Shown here: piece after piece, positions 41,678 to 43,542 of the stretch
Position numbering within the stretch: the stretch's first letter is position 1
Layout: each line of letters opens with the position of its first letter
DNA from: Marinobacter halophilus
GTDB lineage: Bacteria > Pseudomonadota > Gammaproteobacteria > Pseudomonadales > Oleiphilaceae
NCBI RefSeq assembly: GCF_003007685.1
Contig: NZ_PXNN01000016.1
Span: 275,187-318,728 of the forward strand
Length of the DNA: 43,542 nucleotides
Direction: 5' to 3'
The notes under the pieces: model-generated
The model's input: only the letters and a program-made list of their open reading frames with translations
Databases searched by the model: none
What the model was told of the DNA's origin: nothing
Translations under genes and position numbers: made by a program

Positions 41678-42370
41678 TTGAAAACCCTCAAAATCCTCAA
41701 GTACACCTTCACCCTCATCGGTGCAGCCATGTTGTTTGGCGCCTTCGCCAGCTACAACAGCACCTCTGCATTTATTGAGCGCGCCACTGAAACCAACGGT
41801 ACGGTGATCGATCTTGTCGCTTCTCGATCCAGCGACTCAACCAGTTACTATCCAGTCGTTGTTTTTGAGGATGCCAGTGGCCGTCAAGTTCAGTTTCAGT
41901 CCGGCTCCGGATCAAACCCTCCATCCTTCAACCGGGGAGAGCCGGTGTCGGTTCTTTATGAACCTGCAGCACCGGAGAGCGCCCGGATCAATAGCTTCTT
42001 CTCTCTGTGGGGTGTAGCTGTGATTGTCGGGGGCCTGGGACTGGTATTTGGGCTGGTCGGCGGTGGGATGGTGCTGTTCGGCATTTTGAAAGGTCGTTCC
42101 AAGGCTTATCTGGAGGAACACGGCACCGAAGTGCTCGCAAAGTTTGCCTCCGTTGAACAAAACACTAGCCTTACCGTCAACGGCCGCAACCCGTTTCGCA
42201 TCGTCTGTCAGTGGCAGCATCCTCAGACCGGCGAGCTCCATCTGTTCCGCAGTGACAACTTGTGGTTTGATCCCAGCGACCATATCCAGCAGGAAACCGT
42301 GCCGGTTCTGGTTGATGAATCCAACCTCAAACGGTACTGGGTGGGTAATCCCCCCGAAAAACAACGGTGA
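41678..42370 (+). CDS. DUF3592 membrane protein, 3' end altered by IS insertion
   Basis: A 230-residue membrane protein with two helices (about 7-26 and 108-136). The part between them, VIDLVASRSSDSTSYYPVVVFED, then FNRGEPVSVLYEPAAPESARIN, is the DUF3592 core, and a second DUF3592-like part follows. The start is TTG with AAGGAA upstream. The IS3 element begins at 42344, so the last eight or nine codons (GNPPEKQR) and the stop are contributed by the element; family members usually end with a short DTSFLP-like tail after the YW position. It is the last gene of the cargo operon, 26 bases after the second Sel1 gene; its link to the toxin is unclear. Confidence 0.85.
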   Translation: MKTLKILKYTFTLIGAAMLFGAFASYNSTSAFIERATETNGTVIDLVASRSSDSTSYYPVVVFEDASGRQVQFQSGSGSNPPSFNRGEPVSVLYEPAAPESARINSFFSLWGVAVIVGGLGLVFGLVGGGMVLFGILKGRSKAYLEEHGTEVLAKFASVEQNTSLTVNGRNPFRIVCQWQHPQTGELHLFRSDNLWFDPSDHIQQETVPVLVDESNLKRYWVGNPPEKQR

Positions 42371-42385
42371 TCAAAAGTAGAATTT
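42344..42385. repeat. Left terminal inverted repeat of the IS3 element
   Basis: GGTAATCCCCCC, then AACGG and TCAAAAGTAGA, match the right end in inverted orientation with small differences between. The end overlaps the final codons of the DUF3592 gene. Confidence 0.85.
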
Positions 42386-42414
42386 TCCGTAAGCTACACG
42401 CAGGGAGATTCTGC

Positions 42415-42681
42415 ATGAAGAAGTCACGTTTTTCCGACAGCCAGATCTTGTCGATCCTGAAACAAGCCGAGAATGGTGTACCGGTGCCGGAGCTGTGTCG
42501 TGAGCATGGCATGAGCAGTGCGTCGTTTTACAAATGGCGGGCTAAATTCGGTGGCATGGATGCGTCCATGATGGCCCGCTTGAAAGAGCTGGAGGATGAA
42601 AACCGCCGGCTCAAGAAGATGTATGCCGAGGAACGGTTGAAGGCTGACATCCTCAAGGAAGCCATCGAAAAAAAGTGGTAA
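42415..42681 (+). CDS. IS3-family OrfA (DNA-binding, 88 residues)
   Basis: An 88-residue HTH protein of the transposase upstream frame: [41 protein letters not shown] (two parts: [17 protein letters not shown] and [19 protein letters not shown]) gives the IS3 HTH, and [19 protein letters not shown] is the leucine-zipper-like helix used for multimerisation. AGGGAGA precedes the ATG at 42415. It overlaps the OrfB frame by seven bases, where the slippery site lies. Confidence 0.92.
   Translation: MKKSRFSDSQILSILKQAENGVPVPELCREHGMSSASFYKWRAKFGGMDASMMARLKELEDENRRLKKMYAEERLKADILKEAIEKKW
42669..42675 (+). other. Programmed -1 frameshift site of the IS3 element
   Basis: A_AAA_AAG at 42669-42675, in the OrfA frame, is the classical IS3-family slippery heptamer, six bases before the OrfA stop codon's end and exactly where the OrfB frame opens. 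Slippage would give the OrfAB transposase. Confidence 0.8.
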
Positions 42682-43502
42682 AGCCGTCTCGTCGCCGTGA
42701 GATGGCGCAAAAAGCCGTTAATGAAAAGCGCGTCAGCATTCGGCTGGCGTGTTGGATGTTCAGCATCAGCGAGACCTGCTACCGCTACCAGCCCAAGCTG
42801 AGCAGCGAAAACGCCGAGATCGCGGACTGGCTGATCAGATTGACCCACAACCAACGTAACTGGGGGTTTGGTCTGTGCTTCCTGCACCTGCGCAATGTGA
42901 AGGGCTTCGCCTGGAACCACAAACGGGTCTATCGGATTTACCGTGAGCTGGAACTGAATCTGCGCATCAAGCCCAAGAAACGCCTGGTTCGTGAAAAGCC
43001 GGAGCCACTGGCTGTGCCGGAAATGATCAACGACAGTTGGTCGATGGACTTCATGCACGACCAGCTCAACGACGGACGCAGTTACCGGCTGCTGAATGTG
43101 ATCGATGACTTTAACCGCGAGGGGCTTGGCATCGAAGTGGACTTCTCGCTTCCGGCAGAGCGGGTTATCCGGTCACTGGAGCAGATCATTGAATGGCGGG
43201 GTAAACCGCGTTCTATCCGCTGTGACAACGGACCTGAGTACATCAGCGGCAAGCTGGCAGCGTGGGCCGAACAACGAGAGATCAAACTGGCGTTTATCCA
43301 GCCGGGCAAGCCGCAGCAGAACGCCTACATCGAACGCTACAACCGAACGGTCCGTTACGATTGGCTGGCACAGTATCTGTTCGACAGCACCGAAGAAGTT
43401 CAGGACTATGCCACCCGCTGGCTCTGGCACTACAATCACGAACGACCCAATATGGGACTCGGAGGAATTACTCCTCAACAGAAGTTGGCCATGCTGGCCT
43501 GA
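42675..43502 (+). CDS. IS3-family OrfB transposase (DDE)
   Basis: A 275-residue frame with an rve integrase core. Catalytic residues are Asp125 in SWSMDFMHD, Asp184 in IRCDNGPEY and Glu220 in [11 protein letters not shown]; the last two are separated by 35 residues, the normal DD(35)E pattern. It is in the -1 frame relative to OrfA. The enzyme is probably made as an OrfAB fusion by frameshifting (42415-43502, about 362 residues), and the GTG at 42675 may or may not be used as an independent start. All key residues are intact. Confidence 0.92.
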   Translation: MVKPSRRREMAQKAVNEKRVSIRLACWMFSISETCYRYQPKLSSENAEIADWLIRLTHNQRNWGFGLCFLHLRNVKGFAWNHKRVYRIYRELELNLRIKPKKRLVREKPEPLAVPEMINDSWSMDFMHDQLNDGRSYRLLNVIDDFNREGLGIEVDFSLPAERVIRSLEQIIEWRGKPRSIRCDNGPEYISGKLAAWAEQREIKLAFIQPGKPQQNAYIERYNRTVRYDWLAQYLFDSTEEVQDYATRWLWHYNHERPNMGLGGITPQQKLAMLA

Positions 43503-43503
43503 G

Positions 43504-43541
43504 GTCTACTTTTGAACCCCGTTAAAAATGGGGGGATTACC
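43504..43541. repeat. Right terminal inverted repeat of the IS3 element
   Basis: The complement of the left end: TCTACTTTTGA, then CCGTT, then GGGGGGATTACC. It ends one base before the end of the window. Confidence 0.85.
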
Positions 43542-43542
43542 G

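Larger units (their letters stand above)
42344..43541 (+). mobile_element. IS3-family insertion sequence, about 1.2 kb
   Basis: The element has two overlapping frames in the -1 relation, a DDE transposase and matched ends. The left end starts GGTAATCCCCCC (42344-42355) and the right end is its complement (43530-43541); inside, AACGG and TCAAAAGTAGA also match in inverted order. Total about 1198 bases, normal for the family. The first base after the right end (43542, g) is compatible with a target duplication of the gtg at 42341-42343, but the window stops there. The subgroup within IS3 is not assigned. The copy looks complete and potentially active. Confidence 0.92.

Overview
The window looks like a chromosome segment of a marine gammaproteobacterium. 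Marinobacter or a close relative is my best guess, from the overall protein set: a Lap-type adhesin with a PA14 domain, PA2778/PA2779-family proteins, a DUF6160/DUF6801 pair and a YeeN-type YebC protein. No rRNA or species marker is present, so the genus is an inference. The sequence is gene-dense and mostly GC-rich, with clearly AT-richer stretches inside the adhesin gene (about 200-2350) and in the type VI cargo region (about 35390-41650). I see no tRNA, rRNA, CRISPR array or replication origin.

Left part (1-7378), surface attachment and c-di-GMP. The 3' end of a giant type I-secreted adhesin (Ig-like, cadherin-like, PA14 and RTX domains) converges on a lapG-lapD operon. LapG is the periplasmic protease that releases such adhesins and LapD is the degenerate GGDEF/EAL receptor that holds LapG back when c-di-GMP is high. 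A broken methyltransferase gene and an active-looking PAS-GGDEF cyclase follow.

Middle part (7651-33341), mostly housekeeping and envelope genes in short operons: a serine hydrolase, an OsmC-YcaO fusion, MtfA, a universal stress protein, an ABM-domain protein, RNase Z, DUF202, a dienoyl-CoA isomerase-like crotonase, a CPBP protease, an ArgO/LysE exporter, a DUF4442 protein, a sensor-GGDEF-EAL protein, an HSL-type hydrolase with a broken partner gene, DUF2007, a COG0523 zinc-type GTPase behind a probable Zur box together with DUF2238, the exported DUF6160 and DUF6801/choice-of-anchor-D pair with a neighbouring AraC regulator, a zinc-ribbon methyltransferase, the PA2778/PA2779 pair with a phospholipase D-like protein, YeeN, a diiron-type MBL protein and an SRPBCC protein.

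Right part (33397-43542), an orphan type VI secretion cargo operon and an insertion sequence. A promoter precedes vgrG. Then, with overlaps or gaps of only a few bases, come a DUF4123 chaperone, a 1062-residue protein of unknown activity (the likely effector), two paralogous exported Sel1-repeat proteins (the likely immunity pair) and a DUF3592 membrane protein. An IS3-family element of about 1.2 kb is inserted in the last codons of the DUF3592 gene and fills the rest of the window. No T6SS sheath, tube, baseplate or PAAR gene is present, so the apparatus must be encoded elsewhere. This cargo operon is the best candidate for an undescribed system in the window.
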